A stretch of 44,366 nt of DNA, taken from contig JAHDIR010000022.1 in assembly GCA_020630675.1 (NCBI GenBank), positions 1 through 44,366 on the forward strand, read 5' to 3'. Positions 8,080 to 17,045 of this stretch are shown in pieces. The translations under genes and the position numbers were made by a program. The notes under the pieces are model-generated. The model ran no database searches. It was not told the origin of the DNA and saw only the letters and a list, made by a program, of their open reading frames with translations. The DNA is from Bdellovibrionales bacterium (GTDB lineage Bacteria > Bdellovibrionota > Bdellovibrionia > Bdellovibrionales > UBA1609). Each line of letters begins with the position of its first letter. Within the stretch, counting starts at the first letter, position 1.

Positions 8080-8106
8080 AGAGGGCTCAAAAGGCCCTCT
8101 TTTTTT
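8080..8106 (+). terminator. Intrinsic terminator or attenuator abutting the rimP start
   Basis: AGAGGGC (8080-8086) pairs with GCCCTCT (8094-8100) and is followed by a T7 run ending at 8106. The rimP ATG is at 8111, only four bases later, so there is no room for a ribosome binding site between them. Confidence 0.8.
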
Positions 8107-8110
8107 ATGG

Positions 8111-8641
8111 ATGGTTTACAGTTTGAATCAAGATTGGATAGACAAAGTGAAAGATCTTTTAGGACCCATTTGTGAAGGGGAGTCCTGTGAACTTTACGAT
8201 GTAGAATCAACAGGTTCAAGATCTTCACGAGTTTTAAAAGTGTTCATTGATGCCCAAGGAGGTGTCACAATTGAACAATGTGCGAATGTTTCTAATGCTC
8301 TCAGTCTTATTCTTGATGTTGAAGATGTAGTTCCTGGCGGAAAGTATAGTTTAGAGGTTTCTAGCCCTGGGCTGGAGAGGTCTTTAAAGGAGCCTTGGCA
8401 CTTTGAAAAAGCTGTGAACAAAGAAGTGAAAATTAAGACCCAGCAAGGCGTGATGCCAGTGCAAGGGCCAGAAACTAAAAAAGGGTTAAAGCTTTTAAAA
8501 GGTTGTCTAAAAGCGATAAACGGCCAAGTTTTAACTCTTGAAGATGATAAAAGTAGAGTTTACGAAATTGAAATGACCAATGTGACACAAGCTCATACGG
8601 TCTTTGTTTTTGATAAACCAGGTAAGAAAAAAAAGAACTGA
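8111..8641 (+). CDS. rimP: Ribosome maturation factor RimP
   Basis: The 176-residue protein is the RimP family: ELYDVESTGSRSSRVLKVFIDAQGGVTIEQCANVSNALSLILDVEDVVPGGKYSLEVSSPGLERSLKEPWHFEKAVNKEVKIKT is laid out as the N-terminal alpha/beta domain with the conserved SPGL(E/D)R motif, followed by an SH3-like C-terminal domain. RimP assists 30S subunit maturation in the cytoplasm. It heads the conserved order rimP-nusA-infB-rbfA-truB. The ATG has no Shine-Dalgarno sequence and lies four bases after a terminator-like T run. This is odd and suggests either an alternative start, a weakly translated or leaderless message, or attenuation. Confidence 0.93.
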   Translation: MVYSLNQDWIDKVKDLLGPICEGESCELYDVESTGSRSSRVLKVFIDAQGGVTIEQCANVSNALSLILDVEDVVPGGKYSLEVSSPGLERSLKEPWHFEKAVNKEVKIKTQQGVMPVQGPETKKGLKLLKGCLKAINGQVLTLEDDKSRVYEIEMTNVTQAHTVFVFDKPGKKKKN

Positions 8642-8736
8642 GTGTCTCGTTCCTCTCGACTCACCCAATAGAAGTTATTTGTTTATTGGTAAAATGAGAA
8701 TTATTATGAATGAGTACTCACAAGGAGAAAGAAAAA

Positions 8737-10263
8737 ATGTCAGTAGATAATATATTTTCAAACTTGAGTCGTATGATTGAGATGGTGGGAAAAGATAAGG
8801 GGATTGATAAGCAGATCGTCGTAGATGCTGTTGTTCAAGGCATGCTAGTGGCTGCCCGTAAAAAGTATGGAACTTATCGTGAAATCGAAGCCTCATATAA
8901 CGATGAAAGTGGTGAAGTGGAGCTTTTTGAATTTAAAGAAGTGGTGAAAGACGAAGACTTCATTGATGAAGAGGTTGAAATTAAACACACTGACGCTCTT
9001 GAGCTCGACCCTGAGGCACAATTGGATGACTCTATTGGGGTTCGTTTAGAAACAGGAGACTTAGGGCGAATCGCTGCTCAAACAGCAAAGCAAATTATCA
9101 CGCAAAAAGTAAGAGATGCAGAAAGAGACATTATTTTTAATGAATTCGATCAAAGAAAAGGTGAAGTTGTTTCAGGAATAGCAAGAAGAGTTGAACGAGG
9201 AGCTATCGTTGTTGATATGGGCCGTACCGAAGCCTATTTGCCACCTCGTGAGCAAATCCCTGGAGAAGTTTATAAGCCAGGTGATCGTATCCAAGGTTAT
9301 ATTGCCGATGTAAGACAAACCACTCGTGGTCCTCAAATCATTATGTCTAGAGCCGATAGTCGTTATCTCATCAAACTTTTTGAGAGTGAAGTTCCTGAAG
9401 TTTATGATGGTATAGTTGAAATTGTATGTGCAGCTAGAGAGCCTGGGCAAAGAGCCAAGGTGGCTGTTTTAAGTAAAGACCCTGCCGTTGATCCTGTGGG
9501 AGCTTGTGTGGGTATGAAAGGAAGCCGAGTGCAAACGATTGTTCAGGAGCTTCGCGGTGAAAAAATTGATATTATCACTTGGAGTGAAGATCCTACTCGT
9601 TTTGTGAGTAATGCTTTGGCCCCAGCTGAAATTTCAAAAATATTTGTTGATGAAGGGCGCGGGGAAATGGAAGTGGTCGTGCCTGATAGCCAACTTAGTT
9701 TAGCTATCGGTAAGCGTGGACAAAACGTACGTTTGGCCGCCAAGCTTTGTAATTGGAGAATTGATATTTTATCTGATAGTGATGCTGCCGCTAAAACAGC
9801 TGAAGCTATCTTTAACTTAATGTTGCTTCCAAATATGACAGAAACAATGGCTCAGAACATATTTCAGTCAGGTTTTGGTTCATTTTCAGCGATTGCTGAG
9901 GCTGACCCTGCCGATATCATGACTATTCCTGGTTACGGCGAAGAGGATAAAGCTCTTGAGCTTTTGGGCCAAGCGCAAGCCTTAGTCAAAGAGTATGAAA
10001 AAGAAGGAAAAGAAGTTCCTACTTTTGCTAAAAAGCTTTTAAAAGAAGGTGGTGTGGCTCCATCTTCAACGTCAAGTAGTGAAGGCGGAAGCACTAAGCA
10101 ACAAGCTGAAGAAAGATTAAAAGAAGAATTAATGCAGTTGAAAGAACAAGAGGGCTCTGAAGAGGCTGAAGGTTCTGATGACGTTGCCGTAGAGAATATT
10201 GTAGCTGAAGATGCCAGTTCAGATAAAAATGAAGAGGCCAGCGAAAAAGAAGCCAATAGCTAA
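8737..10263 (+). CDS. nusA: Transcription termination/antitermination factor NusA
   Basis: ATG 8737 is chosen because AAGGAG at 8722-8727 is correctly spaced; a nine-residue upstream extension is possible but unlikely. The 508-residue protein has the NusA N-terminal domain binding RNA polymerase (about 1-125), an S1 domain (VVSGIARRVERGAIVVDMGRTEAYLP onward), and two KH domains (VGACVGMKGSRVQTIVQEL; LSLAIGKRGQNVRLAAKL). A Helix-hairpin-helix-like segment follows (IPGYGEEDKALELLG). The end is a long acidic, low-complexity tail (about 440-508) rich in Glu, Ser and Ala. NusA modulates pausing, termination and rRNA antitermination. In many bacteria this operon is controlled by NusA itself. About 95 bases separate it from rimP, with no terminator seen. 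Confidence 0.97.
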   Translation: MSVDNIFSNLSRMIEMVGKDKGIDKQIVVDAVVQGMLVAARKKYGTYREIEASYNDESGEVELFEFKEVVKDEDFIDEEVEIKHTDALELDPEAQLDDSIGVRLETGDLGRIAAQTAKQIITQKVRDAERDIIFNEFDQRKGEVVSGIARRVERGAIVVDMGRTEAYLPPREQIPGEVYKPGDRIQGYIADVRQTTRGPQIIMSRADSRYLIKLFESEVPEVYDGIVEIVCAAREPGQRAKVAVLSKDPAVDPVGACVGMKGSRVQTIVQELRGEKIDIITWSEDPTRFVSNALAPAEISKIFVDEGRGEMEVVVPDSQLSLAIGKRGQNVRLAAKLCNWRIDILSDSDAAAKTAEAIFNLMLLPNMTETMAQNIFQSGFGSFSAIAEADPADIMTIPGYGEEDKALELLGQAQALVKEYEKEGKEVPTFAKKLLKEGGVAPSSTSSSEGGSTKQQAEERLKEELMQLKEQEGSEEAEGSDDVAVENIVAEDASSDKNEEASEKEANS

Positions 10264-10324
10264 AGTATTTTTTTAAAAAAAATAACAGGCTTTTTTAGGT
10301 AAAGTTTAAGAAAGGAGCGAGTAC

Positions 10325-13138
10325 TTGAGTCAACCAAAAGTATATGAATATGCCAAAGAACTTGGAATGGAAACCATTGCCCTCATGGATAAAATTCGTG
10401 AATGGAACCTTCCAGTAAAGAGTCATATGGCTTCTTTAACCGAAGAAATTATTGATCAAATTCAAGCTCAGTTAAATGCTGAGGTAGAAAAAAAAGCGGC
10501 TTCTAAAAAGAAAACAAAAGCAAAAAAGAAGACGGCTAAAAAGAAAACAAAGGCCACTGCTGTCAAAAAAGTAGCCAAGAAAAAAGTCACTAAGAAAAAA
10601 ATTGCAAAGCCAGTGACTCGGGCCACTGGAGCAGCTAGCGAGGGTGAAGAAGCTTCGGCACCTGTGCCTTCGGTTAAAACAGCTGCAAGCTCCGAGGCAA
10701 AGACCACTAAGCGCAGAATCATACGTCGAAAAGCCGGTGAAGTTGAAGCTAAAGCTAAAGAAGAAGAGGCTTTGAAAGCGGCGGCTGAAATTGCACAGCA
10801 GCAAAAAGAAGCAGCAGAAGCTGCATCAGCGGCTGCGGCTAGCACTGAAGGTGAAGTTTCTTCTGAGGCCGGTGCCTCAGGTTCGGAAACCACAGCTACA
10901 AATGAGTCTGGAGCTCAGCCAGCAGTTGCTCCTCGCGCTGAAATAAAACCGAGTGGAAAAATTATTGGAAGAATGGACCTTTCTAAAGTTAGTAAGTCCG
11001 GCCCTGGCGGAGGTTCCCAAAGACCAGCTCGCTCAGCAGCTGGTCGAAATATACGTACGGGCTTCGTAGCCCAAAGTGCTACGGAAGAAAGGCCGCCTGT
11101 CTTTGATTCTGAAAAAGGAAAGGACAGAGAGCGCGTAAAACGCAAGGTGATGGCTCCACCTGCCGGACCTGGTGGCGTCAAAGAAGTTCCTGTTGCAGCT
11201 TTTGCAGCTACTGAGTTTAGAAAAAGAGAAGTTATTTTTCAGCCAAAGAAAAAAAGGATATCAGTGGGCGAAGTCAAGAAAACACAATTAACAACTCCTA
11301 AGGCTCACAAAAGGGTTGTTAAGGTTTTTGGAAATATGACAGTCACAGAGCTTGCTGACAAGATGGGTTTAAAAGCTACAGCTTTAACTCGAAAACTAAT
11401 GCAAGAAGGTGTGATGGCTAAAATCACAACGAGCTTAGATTTTGATACCATTTCTTTGATTGCACCTGAATTTGGGTATGAAGTTGAAAATGTATCAAGA
11501 AGTGTTGAGGATTTAGTTAATGAAGTGGCTTTTGGCAATACTTCGGCTGAACCCGTTTATCGTCCTCCTGTTATTACAGTTATGGGCCATGTTGATCATG
11601 GAAAAACCACTCTCCTAGATGCTATCCGTAAAGCCGATGTTGTTTCTGGCGAAGCCGGTGGAATCACCCAACATATTGGAGCCTATAAAGTAAAGCTAGC
11701 TGGCGGAAAAGTGGCCAGTTTTATCGATACTCCCGGCCATGCTGCTTTTACAGCAATGAGGGCTCGTGGAGCTAATGCAACAGATATAGTGATTATTGTT
11801 GTGGCCGCCGACGATGGTGTTATGCCGCAAACAGAAGAAGCGATTAATCACGCAAAAGCAGCTGGGGTTCCAATTATTGTGGCTGTGAATAAAATTGATA
11901 GACCAGGAGCCAATGTTGAAAAAATTAAACAACAACTCACTGAATATGAGCTTATCCCTGAAGAGTGGGGTGGTGAGACCATTTTTTGTGAAGTTTCTGC
12001 TTTAAAGAAAGAGGGAATTGAAAACCTTTTAGAGCAAATTCACTTAGTGGCTGAAGTTCAAGACTTAAAAGCAAACCCGAAACAATCTGCTATGGGTATA
12101 GTTATTGAGAGTAAAGTCGAAAAAGGAAAAGGAAATGTTGCCACAGTGTTAGTGCAAAATGGAACTTTGAAAAAAGGGGACATTATTGTTGCGGGCCAGG
12201 TTGTTGGTAAAGTAAGAAGAATGAGTAACGAAAGAGGAGATATCCTTAAGCAAGCTCTGCCAAGTGACCCTGTTGAAATCACAGGCCTTCCTGAAACTCC
12301 GGCTGCCGGAGATCGTTTTGATGTTTGTCAAAAAGAGAGTGAAGCTCAAGAAGTTGCTGACCTTCGTATGAAAGAGTCTCAAGATACAGTTGATAATAAA
12401 AAGAAGAGTATTGACGATATTTTCTCTAAAGTTTTAAACCCTAATTTAAAAGAACTTTCAGTGGTGTTAAAGTCAGATGTTGCTGGTAGTAATGAGGCCA
12501 TCAAAGGTATGATTGCCAAATTAGTAAATGACGAAGTGGATGTGAACATTATCCACTCTGGTGTCGGCATGATTAGTGAATCTGACGTTTTACTAGCATC
12601 AACGGCCGGTGGAACGATTATTGGTTTTAATGTTAAAGCAGATTCAAATGCCCAAAGAGTTGCCAAAGAAAAAAATATTCAATTAAAAACTTATACGATC
12701 ATTTACGAGTTAATGGATGATCTTAAGGCCCTTATGAGTGGAATGCTAAACCCTGATATAATTGAAAAACCAATGGGTACAGCAGAAGTCAGAGAAACTT
12801 TTAGTGTTCCTCGCATTGGCTTGATTGCTGGTTGTTTGGTTCAAGAAGGTAAAATCACGAGAAACTCTTTGGCTCGTTTGGTGCGTGATGGAAAAGTTGT
12901 GCATGAGGGTAAGCTGTCGAGTTTAAAGCGATTTAAAGATGATGCGAAAGAAGTAAAAGCCGGAATAGAGTGTGGTATAGGTATTGAGGACTACACTGAA
13001 ATTAAAGTCGGTGACACTATTGAAGCTTATGAGAATGAAGAAATTGCTAGAGAAATAGACGCACTCATTAAGAAAAAAGCAGATGCTTTAAAAGCAGCTG
13101 AGGAAAAAGCTAGCCAGGCGGAGGCCGCAGGCTCTTAA
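10325..13138 (+). CDS. infB: Translation initiation factor IF-2
   Basis: TTG 10325 is the start: AAAGGAG lies eight bases upstream and the IF2 N-terminal domain begins at once ([29 protein letters not shown]). The 937-residue protein then has a Lys/Ala-rich, histone-H1-like stretch (about 56-95), an Ala/Glu-rich region, and a Gly/Arg linker. The second IF2_N fold and the G domain come next: GHVDHGKT at 421-428, [12 protein letters not shown]. Domain II and the fMet-tRNA-binding C-terminal domain complete it. It recruits initiator tRNA to the 30S subunit. It lies 61 bases after nusA in the same operon. TTG as the start of such an essential gene may hold expression down. Confidence 0.97.
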   Translation: MSQPKVYEYAKELGMETIALMDKIREWNLPVKSHMASLTEEIIDQIQAQLNAEVEKKAASKKKTKAKKKTAKKKTKATAVKKVAKKKVTKKKIAKPVTRATGAASEGEEASAPVPSVKTAASSEAKTTKRRIIRRKAGEVEAKAKEEEALKAAAEIAQQQKEAAEAASAAAASTEGEVSSEAGASGSETTATNESGAQPAVAPRAEIKPSGKIIGRMDLSKVSKSGPGGGSQRPARSAAGRNIRTGFVAQSATEERPPVFDSEKGKDRERVKRKVMAPPAGPGGVKEVPVAAFAATEFRKREVIFQPKKKRISVGEVKKTQLTTPKAHKRVVKVFGNMTVTELADKMGLKATALTRKLMQEGVMAKITTSLDFDTISLIAPEFGYEVENVSRSVEDLVNEVAFGNTSAEPVYRPPVITVMGHVDHGKTTLLDAIRKADVVSGEAGGITQHIGAYKVKLAGGKVASFIDTPGHAAFTAMRARGANATDIVIIVVAADDGVMPQTEEAINHAKAAGVPIIVAVNKIDRPGANVEKIKQQLTEYELIPEEWGGETIFCEVSALKKEGIENLLEQIHLVAEVQDLKANPKQSAMGIVIESKVEKGKGNVATVLVQNGTLKKGDIIVAGQVVGKVRRMSNERGDILKQALPSDPVEITGLPETPAAGDRFDVCQKESEAQEVADLRMKESQDTVDNKKKSIDDIFSKVLNPNLKELSVVLKSDVAGSNEAIKGMIAKLVNDEVDVNIIHSGVGMISESDVLLASTAGGTIIGFNVKADSNAQRVAKEKNIQLKTYTIIYELMDDLKALMSGMLNPDIIEKPMGTAEVRETFSVPRIGLIAGCLVQEGKITRNSLARLVRDGKVVHEGKLSSLKRFKDDAKEVKAGIECGIGIEDYTEIKVGDTIEAYENEEIAREIDALIKKKADALKAAEEKASQAEAAGS

Positions 13139-13145
13139 GTTAACA

Positions 13146-13172
13146 CCAACACATTGATTCCAACACCTTGAT
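13146..13172 (+). repeat. Short imperfect direct repeat in the infB-rbfA spacer
   Basis: CCAACACATTGAT (13146-13158) and CCAACACCTTGAT (13160-13172) match at 12 of 13 positions with a 14-base period. A small hairpin AAAAGG/CCTTTT (13191-13206) with only four trailing T follows. Function unknown. Confidence 0.5.
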
Positions 13173-13231
13173 AAGCATCCCAAATAATAGAAAAGGCTGG
13201 CCTTTTAATGGCCGGCGTTTATGAGGTTTAT

Positions 13232-13585
13232 ATGGCCGCTAGTCGTCGCGTGCAAAGAGTAGAAAAAGAAGTTCACCAAATTGTGAGCGAGTATATGATT
13301 TCAGGTTTAAAAGTGCCTTTGCATGGAATGGTTTCCATATCAAGAGTGAGTGTTAGTCCTGATTTTAAGTCCGGAAAAATTTATGTCACTGAGCTGTTAC
13401 CTAACCCTGATATGGATAAAAATATTGATATATTGAATGAGTTTGCTCCTTATTTTCAAAAAGAAATTAATAATAAGTTGCGAATGAAGTTTTGCCCCAA
13501 ATTAAAATTTTATAATGATGAGGGTTATAAAAATACACTGGTTGTAGATAAAATATTGAATGATTTAAAGAATAGCGAAGAATAA
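13232..13585 (+). CDS. rbfA: 30S ribosome-binding factor A
   Basis: The 117-residue protein from ATG 13232 (GAGG six bases upstream) fits RbfA length and begins in the family style, MAASRRVQRVEKEVHQIVSEYM. The KH-like fold is seen in MVSISRVSVSPDFKSGKIYVTEL and in the C-terminal LRMKFCPKLKFYNDEGYKNTLVVDKILNDL, including the conserved strand before the two last helices. An upstream ATG at 13208 would add eight residues (MAGVYEVY) with a poorer ribosome binding site. RbfA is a cold-shock-type 30S maturation factor acting on the 16S rRNA 5' helix. It sits in operon order, 12 bases before truB. Confidence 0.95.
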   Translation: MAASRRVQRVEKEVHQIVSEYMISGLKVPLHGMVSISRVSVSPDFKSGKIYVTELLPNPDMDKNIDILNEFAPYFQKEINNKLRMKFCPKLKFYNDEGYKNTLVVDKILNDLKNSEE

Positions 13586-13597
13586 AAAGGTCATCGA

Positions 13598-14521
13598 GTG
13601 TTTGAGAAAAGTGGAATTCTATTAATTGATAAGCCAATCGGGCTCACCAGCCATGATGTTGTTTATAAGGTCAGAAAACATTTGGGGGGATTGGCAGTTG
13701 GTCATGCTGGAACCTTAGACCCTTTAGCTTCTGGCCTGTTGGTTATGCTGATCGGTGAAGGCACCAAGCTTTCTCGTTTAATATTATCACAACAAAAGTC
13801 TTATCATGTTAAGGCTAAGCTTGGCCTAAAAACCGATAGTTGGGATACAGATGGTAAAACATTGTCTCAAGAAGATGTTCAGGTTGATGCCGAACAAATT
13901 CAAAGTGCCTTTCTGCAAACTTTGAGTATGAAGGAGTTTCCTCTTCCCGTATTTTCAGCGGTCAAAGTGAAAGGGAAAAAACTTTACGAATATGCTCGAA
14001 AAGACATTGATATTGAAGTGCCTCTGCGACAGATGAACTTTTTTGATGGTGAACTTTTAAATGTCAGTCACGATCATCTTGAATTTACAGTGTATTGTGA
14101 TAAAGGCGGCTACATAAGGTCTTTAGCTCATGTTATTGGAGACAAACTAGGGGTGGGTGGAACTGTCAGTTTTTTGCGAAGAACAAGATCTCACCCTTAT
14201 GATTTGGCTCAAGCCAAAACTTTAGATGACGTATTGTCTGTAGAACGAAACGAAGTTTTTAAATTGGATTGTTTTCACGGGCTGGCTGATATTTTAAACC
14301 CTTTTAAAGGTCTTACGGTGAGCGGTCGTGATGAACGTTTAATGTTAAACGGAGCAATTCCCAACGAAATTCTACGACGAACCATCTTTGAGCAAAAACA
14401 AGCCAATAAAAACAGGGAAGATACTTACATTAAAGTAATTGGTGCTGATTTGGGTCGCATCATATCTTTATTGCATATAGCTCCCAACACAAGGCCAAAA
14501 GTTTTTAGAACTTTTAATTAA
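13598..14521 (+). CDS. truB: tRNA pseudouridine-55 synthase
   Basis: The GTG start at 13598 is preceded by AAAAAGG. The 307-residue protein has the TruB signature GHAGTLDPLASGLL, with catalytic Asp41 in TLDP. DKPIGLTSHDVV, the KSYHV strand and CDKGGYIRSLA (R-S-L-A motif) complete the catalytic core. The C-terminal region (about 235-307) is short and has no clear PUA domain. TruB makes pseudouridine 55 in the T loop of tRNAs. It is the last gene of this operon segment: the gene beyond it is on the opposite strand, and no clear terminator was found between them. Confidence 0.96.
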   Translation: MFEKSGILLIDKPIGLTSHDVVYKVRKHLGGLAVGHAGTLDPLASGLLVMLIGEGTKLSRLILSQQKSYHVKAKLGLKTDSWDTDGKTLSQEDVQVDAEQIQSAFLQTLSMKEFPLPVFSAVKVKGKKLYEYARKDIDIEVPLRQMNFFDGELLNVSHDHLEFTVYCDKGGYIRSLAHVIGDKLGVGGTVSFLRRTRSHPYDLAQAKTLDDVLSVERNEVFKLDCFHGLADILNPFKGLTVSGRDERLMLNGAIPNEILRRTIFEQKQANKNREDTYIKVIGADLGRIISLLHIAPNTRPKVFRTFN

Positions 14522-14563
14522 TAAACAAAAAATCCACCTTTTAATTTTCACTTTTTGAGATTA

Positions 14564-14577
14564 CGTTAAATTTAACG
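14564..14577. repeat. Perfect 14-base palindrome between truB and cti 3' ends
   Basis: CGTTAAATTTAACG is fully self-complementary and lies in the 58-base gap between the convergent genes. It has no loop or T tract typical of a terminator, and no function can be assigned. Confidence 0.45.
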
Positions 14578-14579
14578 AG

Positions 14580-16949
14580 TTACAGGTTCATATAACGATT
14601 TAAGTCAATCCATCCCGATTCGTTACTTAAAGGCTCGTAAGACTTTTTTGAAAACCATTCGTAATGCTGCCAAAATTCACTACTGCTTCTTGCTATGGCA
14701 TACTTTTTCAAAAGTTCATTCACTTGTTTTTTGGAAGTCGCAGCAATAAGACTTTGCGCAAACTCTTTAAACTCACTTTCTGTGACCGCCATGAATAAAT
14801 TGGCATAAGATGTGTTTATTCCCTTAAGGATATCTATGTTATCACCTTCAAGTCGTCTTCGCTTACTTTCAAAAAAGAGCATGGATACGTTATAATGTTC
14901 TCGGTTCTGGATGATGGTGAATGCCTTGTCTCCACTTTTAGTTTTTAACCTAAGTAAAATGGTGTTGGGGAGGTGGCGAGTTCCCTTGGCTTTATTGCCA
15001 AGAATAGTATCAAAAGTTTTTCGTTGAGAGCGAGTACGCCCCAAAGAAAGAGAGGAGTCATAAATGTCGGTGCTAGAGTTAACTTGTCGAGGGCTAAAAC
15101 GTTTTTGGATGAGTTGTGTTAATAGGCTCGTTTTTGCATCCACTCCGTTAGCAGGTGTAATATTACTTTTTACGGAAAGCCCTAAGTAAGGATAGTCAAA
15201 CTTCATTTTTTCGTCGACATCTCCGCTAATCACTTCCGCCAGCCATTTGAGTTTTGAGTTTTTATTTTGAGGAGTACTAATGCTCCAGGCTTTGCGGACC
15301 TTCAATCTTTCTTGGGTAGGAAGAAAACTAATAAACATATCTTCTGAGGCTATGCGTGAAATTTCCATGAATAGCCTTGAGTTAACTTGGTGGAGTATTG
15401 GGCCAAAAACATCATAACCCGCAGTGAGGTTATAGTAGATGGACTCAAAAACATGGTAATCAATAACCCATATGGTTTTTGGCATTTGCCCACGGAGGCC
15501 ACGCACAATATTAGCGCTATCATGATGGCGATAAATGGTAAGTACAGAGTTGCTATTTCGCTTTCCTCCATTCCAAATAGAAGAAGGGGTTAGCGTGATA
15601 TTATTTTGGGTCATATAAGAGTATTTTTCTTTGAGGCCCTTCCAATACGTTTTTCTGAAGTTAATAAATGGGTTGAAGTCACCTTGTATTTCAGCAGGCA
15701 AAGTCATGGTTTTTGCCACTTTTTCATAAGTGGCCGGTGAGTTCACAAAAACATCTTCGTTGGGATCAATAAACATAACCCAGAAATGATCGTTAATTAC
15801 ATTTAAGGCGGTTTGCCCTCGGCAAACAGGGCCTTTGATGAATGTCATTACATGATAGCCAGCTTCATCCAGAAAAAACTGATAGCGACTTTTAACTGGA
15901 ATAGACTCAAAGGTTTTAAAAGGGTTGCCCCCGGGCTTGCCATAAGGTGGCATTTTTTTGGGGAGAGACGTCCATTTGGAGTCATAAAATAAAGCTTTCC
16001 AGCGTTTCAGCTTAAAAGGGGAGAGAGGAAAAGGGATATGACTTTTATGAGTTAGGGTATTTACAACAGGGCGAAAGCGGTAAAAAAATTCAACTTTAGG
16101 GTCATCAAAGGCATAGGCGGTACCCACTTCTTTAATTTCTCCATGCGGAGTGCTTGATCTGACTAAACGAAAAAATTGCTGAGGTTGAGATTTGAAGTAA
16201 AGATGGGCTAAAAAGAGGTGTTCGTAAATATAACGAGAAGATAATCTTGATTTGATATCTCTTTGGTTGAGCAATTGTTCCCAGTTGTTGAGTTGAGGCT
16301 GTAAAGAGGTGTGTTTATCAAAAAACTCCTTCTCAAGGGTTTTGTAGTTGGGGCCAAAGGCCCCTTCTTGTTGCCAACGACCAATGAGGTTAATTTCGTC
16401 ATTGCTCAGTCTTGGGAGACCAAAAGGCATGCGGCCGGCAGGGTTTTTTTGTAAAAATCGTTCTTGTTCATCTAAGCTGTTTGAAGAGCTACAGTAGCGA
16501 CTGTATTCCGAATTATATTTTTTTTGTTGTCCAGACTCAATTCCAAGAAGTGCAGCGACAGAATGATAGAGAATAGGTGGCGTCTCGTCTTCAGATTTAG
16601 TGACAGAAAAAAACCCTTTTTTCCGCCATTGTTTTTCAGAGTGAGCATCTATATAAAGTCGAGTCGGCGCTTTGGCTTCAAAATTGGAAAAGTCATAAAT
16701 GTTTTCTTTATGAGCTCCACGGTTAGTTCCATCGTAAGAGGTTAAATTGAGCTGGCAGGGCGAGTTAAAGCAAGAATGGCAAGCGACACAGCGGGCGTTG
16801 AAAATAGGTTGAATTTTTTCACTGTAAAGAAGGGAGTTGGCTTCAATGTCCTGGGAGCTCAGGGGAGGTGAGATTTCATCAATGGAATGGCTGTTACAGC
16901 CCAACATGAGAAGTAGCAAGGGTAAAATTAGCAGTAGTCGTACGGTCAT
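14580..16949 (-). CDS. cti: Fatty acid cis/trans isomerase (heme-containing lipoprotein)
   Basis: The 789-residue protein matches Cti. It opens with a lipoprotein signal (LLLLMLGC, Cys18). QPIFNARCVACH follows with a cytochrome-c-type heme site, C54-V-A-C57-H58, then SCFNSPCQLNLTSYDG. Further typical blocks are GRMPFGLPRL, RQSSRYIYEHLFLAHLYF-like text (here LSSRYIYEHLFLAHLYF), a FYRFRPVVNTLTHKSHIPF region, and VFVNSPATYEKVAKTM. Cti isomerises cis- to trans-unsaturated acyl chains of membrane phospholipids in the periplasm, an urgent response to solvents and heat in Pseudomonas. The lipobox is a feature I read here. The gene lies antisense between truB and rpsO, inside an otherwise conserved operon. 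Its leader contains a perfect inverted repeat (16954-16976) with the likely ribosome binding site in the loop. Confidence 0.93.
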   Translation of the reverse strand: MTVRLLLILPLLLLMLGCNSHSIDEISPPLSSQDIEANSLLYSEKIQPIFNARCVACHSCFNSPCQLNLTSYDGTNRGAHKENIYDFSNFEAKAPTRLYIDAHSEKQWRKKGFFSVTKSEDETPPILYHSVAALLGIESGQQKKYNSEYSRYCSSSNSLDEQERFLQKNPAGRMPFGLPRLSNDEINLIGRWQQEGAFGPNYKTLEKEFFDKHTSLQPQLNNWEQLLNQRDIKSRLSSRYIYEHLFLAHLYFKSQPQQFFRLVRSSTPHGEIKEVGTAYAFDDPKVEFFYRFRPVVNTLTHKSHIPFPLSPFKLKRWKALFYDSKWTSLPKKMPPYGKPGGNPFKTFESIPVKSRYQFFLDEAGYHVMTFIKGPVCRGQTALNVINDHFWVMFIDPNEDVFVNSPATYEKVAKTMTLPAEIQGDFNPFINFRKTYWKGLKEKYSYMTQNNITLTPSSIWNGGKRNSNSVLTIYRHHDSANIVRGLRGQMPKTIWVIDYHVFESIYYNLTAGYDVFGPILHQVNSRLFMEISRIASEDMFISFLPTQERLKVRKAWSISTPQNKNSKLKWLAEVISGDVDEKMKFDYPYLGLSVKSNITPANGVDAKTSLLTQLIQKRFSPRQVNSSTDIYDSSLSLGRTRSQRKTFDTILGNKAKGTRHLPNTILLRLKTKSGDKAFTIIQNREHYNVSMLFFESKRRRLEGDNIDILKGINTSYANLFMAVTESEFKEFAQSLIAATSKKQVNELLKKYAIARSSSEFWQHYEWFSKKSYEPLSNESGWIDLNRYMNL

Positions 16950-16953
16950 AATC

Positions 16954-16976
16954 GTTCAAATCTACCTTATTTGAAC
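16954..16976 (-). promoter_or_regulatory. Perfect inverted repeat in the cti leader with the Shine-Dalgarno in its loop
   Basis: Read on the minus strand, GTTCAAAT, loop AAGGTAG, ATTTGAAC, then GATT and the cti ATG. The 8-bp arms match perfectly. The only purine-rich Shine-Dalgarno-like stretch (AAGGTAG) is the loop. In linear form it is 12 bases from ATG, which is long; folding would bring it closer. The element could equally be a DNA operator between cti and the divergent rpsO-pnp promoter. Confidence 0.6.
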
Positions 16977-17012
16977 TGGCGAGTAAATCTGAAATTCCAA
17001 GAACCTAGCCTT

Positions 17013-17041
17013 TTGAAAAAAATCTATTTCGCTTCTAAATA
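17013..17041 (+). promoter_or_regulatory. Probable sigma70 promoter for rpsO-pnp
   Basis: TTGAAA (17013-17018), a 17-base spacer and TAAATA (17036-17041). The predicted start is near 17048, giving a leader of about 115 bases before rpsO. Confidence 0.6.
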
Positions 17042-17045
17042 GGGA

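Noticed and set aside
10468-10893. Long antisense open frame opposite infB
   Set aside because: It mirrors the Lys/Ala-rich infB linker, whose complement rarely contains stops. Composition is Phe/Ala/Ser-rich with no start signals.
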